From Magnaporthiopsis rhizophila (Eukaryota; Ascomycota; Sordariomycetes; Magnaporthales; Magnaporthaceae), in assembly GCA_003049465.1 (NCBI GenBank), contig PYSS01000119.1, positions 1-64,000 of the forward strand: DNA of 64,000 bases, in the 5' to 3' direction. The notes under the pieces are model-generated. The model had not been told where the DNA came from and searched no databases. It saw nothing but the letters and a program-made list of their open reading frames with translations. The position numbers and the translations under genes were made by a program. Below are positions 61,988 through 64,000 of the stretch, piece after piece. Position 1 is the first letter of the stretch, and every line of letters begins with the position of its first letter.

Positions 61988-63511
61988 GGGATTTTGGGGT
62001 CCGTATGGGACTCATCTCAACAGAATCATGTTGGGACCAACCTGGATCGACTGTGCAACATCTGCTGTAATCGGACCGGACTTACAACAGTCATGCGACT
62101 CACATCCATGACCCTCCCCGCGTGTCTACTCGGCCCTTTATCAGCAGCACGGCGCTCGACCGATCGGTGCCAAGTCAAGGCGGCTCCGGCGAACCGGATC
62201 TGCGACCTGAATAAATTAAGGTTGACAGTTATATGGATGGACGGCGCGTGTGGGGGAAGATTGTTGGCTGGCTTGTGACTCATAGACTTTATTCACCCCG
62301 CTTCGCTGACGGGAAGGAGAAGACTCAAACGCCTCCTACGGAATCGGCCGTTGGGCATCTCCACCTGTCTTTCTTGACGCCCCATCCGACGAGGGGCGCG
62401 GGTGCGGGATTTCTCTATTTGCATGGGATGAAGAACCTTGGCGCGGGACCCATAGAGTTGATACTCCAACACAGCTTGCCTATCATCAAGAGATCGCAAC
62501 GAGAAAATGGCACCGAACGAGCTGCATTATGTGACTCCCCTAGAGGAGAGGTTGAGCAGATATCAAAAGGTCGTCAGAGAGTGTTGAGAAGGATATTGAT
62601 ACAGTTTCGTCCTTGCGGTGCAATCTTTTGTAGTAAACGTCCATCTCTCAGTCCAAACCCAGCCCAAGCCCAAGCCCAGCCCCTAAAATAAACCAACGTC
62701 GTCATGTGGATATCTCAAGGAGGTCAAGATGGATCAAAAAGGGCCGATAGAATACAGCGACCAGATATCCAAAAGCACAGAGGAGTAAGAAAAAAGAAAG
62801 CAAGGAGATGGCAAGGCACTTGCCTCGCCCCGCTCTCATACCAGAGTCCTCCAACAGAAACGAGTCTAATGGTACAGTGCAAGACGGATAACAAAACAGT
62901 CGACGATTAAAAATGCACGCAAATTGAGTCTAGAGAGATTCGACGGGATATTTGACGCAGGGATGGGGAAAGGACCAGAATCGTACCGCCAAAAGGAAAG
63001 CAAAAGAAATTCCGCAACACCGATTTGTCGTTCTCAGGCCGTATGAAAAAGAATAAAGTGATGTAGGGAGATGGAGGGGAAAATAAAGCGGCAATTGCAA
63101 AATCAAAAAGAGCCGACAAGATGTTTTTGTTTGTCGTGGCAAGAAGGTGAGAAGCAAAGATGAGACGGAAAGGGGGGCGTAATTCATTAAAGGCTGGCAT
63201 CGCCGAGAGGGCCAGGATGTTGTTTCTTTTCCTTTTTTTTTTCCTGGGGGTTCGTCTTTTTCTGGAAGATGCACGACGCGCGCGAAACTCCGAAAAGGCA
63301 GCAGGCAGAATGGTTAGGGGCTGAGATGGAACGACGACAGGGTTGGATTGGCTGAGGAGCGCGACAGCCTAGGAGTGGCGACCGCTGCGAGGCGTGGTTC
63401 TAGAATGGCGAGGAGGTGGTTAATGGGAGTCAAGAAAGGGCACGCACAAAAAAGCAGGCGACAAGGCAGCAGGCAGCAATGACCAGAATAAAAAAATAAA
63501 AAAAAAAAGAC
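61988..63511. other. Intergenic, 1.5 kb
   Basis: No supported gene. A short AGCCCA repeat (62648-62682) and poly-A/T runs occur. The right part is probably the 3' region, possibly further exons, of the BTB-like gene. Confidence 0.45.
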
Positions 63512-64000
63512 TCACTGTGAGGTGGCGATGTCGTCCACGTGGTTGCACAAGGCGACAAACAGGTCAAAGAAGAGCTGTGTGCCGCCATTGTACATCTCGA
63601 GCTGCATGGTGCCGCTGCGCTTAAAGGTGCTGCGGCTGCGGATGATGAGGGCCAGGTAGTGGGCTCGCAGCTTGGAGTCTGTGTCGGGGGTGTTGGCGTA
63701 GGCGTAGCGGGCAGACGTGAGGATGGTGCTGCACTGGATGCCCGACTCTTTTGGTTCATGCAGAGGTCAGCATGCGGTCGTGGGAAATGAGGAATCAAAG
63801 TGGATGGTTGGCAGACGAAAGAACATACGAAGGCCTTGCTTGCGCAGAGCGACACGCTTCAGCTCCTCAAGCCCGTACTTCTGGGCGGCGCAATAGATAA
63901 CGGTGTCCTTAAGGAGCTCGCCGTCGGGCCCCTGGTGGAGGGCGAGCGAGCCGCCGCCGCCGCCCTCGACGGGCTCCAGCTCCCAAGAGTTGCGGCGCTT
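63512..64000 (-). CDS. BTB/POZ-type protein, 3' part only (gene continues beyond the window)
   Basis: Partial gene. The last visible exon part (63829-64000) reads ELLKDTVIYCAAQKYGLEEL and VALRKQGL, the helical segment that follows a BTB/POZ fold (YxxAxKYxxxxLxxxA). Intron 63748-63828 (GTATGT donor, AAAG acceptor) joins it to QSGIQCSTILTSARYAYANT, then TDSKLRAHYLALIIRSR and MYNGGTQLFFDLFVALC, also typical of fungal BTB proteins, where a second helix ends YxxTP/DxxLR. A TGA at 63512 ends the frame, but it lies in a CA|GTGAGT sequence that is itself a strong splice donor, so one more exon further left is possible. The 5' part lies beyond position 64000. Ubiquitin-ligase adaptor or transcription roles cannot be told. 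Confidence 0.6.

Overview
The window is nuclear DNA of a filamentous ascomycete (Pezizomycotina, most likely a Sordariomycete). The genes are GC-rich. Introns are short (about 58-140 nt), with GTATGT/GTAAGT/GTGAGT donors and CTAAC-type branch sites. Intergenic DNA is full of homopolymer runs and palindromic TACCTAGGTA-like patches. The encoded families (DUF7025-AAA, DUF7708, DUF7514, TAF2, GCN5, CSN12, RAD1) are fungal or general eukaryotic. Gene models were spliced by hand, and exon boundaries are given wherever the reading frame closes.

The left part (about 0.5-20 kb) looks like an accessory, immunity/allorecognition-type region. It holds a small cysteine-rich secreted peptide (525-869), a fungal gasdermin-like pore-former (3081-3935) convergent with a subtilisin-like protease (4145-7730), and a zinc-finger/NACHT NLR-like gene (8176-12437). 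An AAA ATPase with a DUF7025-type N-terminus (13797-16823) and a DUF7708-type STAND-like protein without a P-loop (17951-19813) follow. The gasdermin/protease pair has the layout of the known HET-Q1/HET-Q2 regulated-cell-death loci. The gasdermin frame is intact. The protease needs two single-base frame corrections and the NLR one, so this is either a decaying locus or a draft assembly with indels. A 152-bp-period repeat field and a poly-A tract containing an undetermined base lie at 17.1-17.85 kb.

The right part (20.6-64 kb) is conserved housekeeping sequence. It contains a twin CX9C protein, a CENP-Q/Fta7-like kinetochore protein, an IQ-motif protein, a SAS4-type silencing factor, TAF2, CDC26 (APC/C), an uncharacterised disordered protein, RAD1 (9-1-1 clamp), OST5 (oligosaccharyltransferase) divergent from GCN5 (SAGA acetyltransferase), a conserved fungal protein of unknown role, a DUF7514 protein with a long Arg-Asp/Arg-Glu tail, a GNAT acetyltransferase, ribosomal protein eL20, a CSN12/Thp3-like PCI protein, and the 3' end of a BTB/POZ-like gene cut by the window edge. 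Three chromatin/transcription genes (SAS4, TAF2, GCN5) lie within about 20 kb, which I take as incidental.

I saw no tRNA, rRNA, intact transposon or CRISPR array.
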